Source of the DNA: Fimbriimonadaceae bacterium
GTDB taxonomy: Bacteria > Armatimonadota > Fimbriimonadia > Fimbriimonadales > Fimbriimonadaceae
Assembly (NCBI GenBank): GCA_947447315.1
Contig: CANFJD010000184.1
Coordinates: 1 to 5,753, forward strand
Length of the DNA: 5,753 bases
Reading direction: 5' to 3'
The notes under the pieces were generated by a model. That model worked only from the letters and a program-made list of their open reading frames with translations. It had not been told where the DNA came from and searched no databases. Made by a program: the position numbers and the translations under genes. Positions 5,410 through 5,753 of the stretch are shown one piece after another (position 1 is the stretch's first letter; each line of letters begins with the position of its first letter).

Positions 5410-5753
5410 ACCGGTGTAGCGCGCTTCGATTGAACTCCGCAAACGCTGGCTCACCCACTTCTAGGGCCCACACCAACCCGGTCACGGCGTTATACAACCG
5501 CATGGTTTGGATCTGAGCCATAAATCGCTCATCCGGCCGTCCGTATGCTTCATAAAAGGCGTCGATCAGCCGCGGATTGCGATGAAACTCTTTATCCCAT
5601 GGTCGGTTCAAATCCGCGGCTCGGATATCCCACCGGGCGTGCTCAAAGTCAATCACCGCCGTCAATCTCCCCTCCTTATCCGCCAACCAGTTCCGGGGGT
5701 GAAAGTCTCGGTGAATAGAATGAATGCTCGCGCCAACCAGCGATTCAATCCCG
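5393..5753 (-). CDS. APH-family phosphotransferase (aminoglycoside/choline kinase-like), 5' part beyond window
   Basis: The minus-strand frame is open from the right edge to TAG at 5395-5393, giving the last 119 residues. The catalytic loop HRDFHPRNWL (visible residues 14-23) is the Brenner motif HxDxxxxN: Asp16 is the catalytic base and Asn21 a metal ligand. IDFE (34-37) holds the DFG-equivalent Mg-binding Asp35. AADLNRP follows, then a helical C-terminal part. This places it in the APH/choline kinase superfamily, which phosphorylates small hydroxylated substrates such as aminoglycosides, choline, homoserine or sugars. The substrate cannot be told from this fragment, and resistance should not be assumed. 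The common HPGN is HPRN here. The N-lobe with the ATP-binding Lys and the real start are outside the window; an in-frame TTG at 5686 is internal because it lies after the catalytic loop. It is convergent with the reductase gene. Confidence 0.85.
   Translation of the reverse strand, partial: GIESLVGASIHSIHRDFHPRNWLADKEGRLTAVIDFEHARWDIRAADLNRPWDKEFHRNPRLIDAFYEAYGRPDERFMAQIQTMRLYNAVTGLVWALEVGEPAFAEFNRSALHRLMGAN

Overview
The window looks like ordinary chromosomal DNA from a moderately GC-rich, free-living bacterium that degrades polysaccharides. There are no rRNA or tRNA genes, insertion sequences, phage genes or CRISPR repeats. Two secreted carbohydrate-active enzymes, an ArsR/SRPBCC cluster, an AKR6-like oxidoreductase and a sigma-70-like promoter would suit Armatimonadota (Fimbriimonadia-like), Planctomycetota or Acidobacteriota. 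That placement is a low-confidence guess from gene content.

Left part (1-2416): two divergent genes. On the minus strand is an exported SGNH/GDSL-type hydrolase with a variant GHS nucleophile block; its 3' end lies beyond the left edge. On the plus strand is an exported GH30-family glycoside hydrolase, probably acting on a hemicellulose or another beta-glycan. They share a 166-bp upstream region and could work together as esterase plus glycanase, though that pairing is inferred from position only. A strong bulged stem-loop wraps the stop codon of the GH30 gene.

Centre (2483-4315): a compact operon with its own promoter and operator. A TTGACA / TATAAT promoter overlaps a 26-bp imperfect palindrome just before a cysteine-free ArsR-family repressor gene. 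The predicted transcript starts only about 6-8 nt before the ATG. The repressor is followed by three SRPBCC (AHSA1-like) genes, each overlapping the next (4, 8 and 8 nt). The second and third are a tandem duplication, about 63% identical by hand alignment, and the duplication also copied the 8-nt stop/start overlap. The likely logic is an autorepressed operon that makes several small ligand-binding proteins. The ligand is unknown.

Right part (4401-5753): an aldo/keto reductase related to the AKR6 / Kv-beta group lies 85 bp downstream on the same strand. It ends at a convergent 11-bp perfect hairpin shared with the 3' end of a minus-strand APH-family phosphotransferase, which runs off the right edge.

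The most interesting items are the duplicated SRPBCC pair with its divergent pocket-like segment, the operator/near-leaderless arrangement at the arsR-type gene, and stem-loops built over stop codons. Nothing here clearly amounts to a wholly new system.
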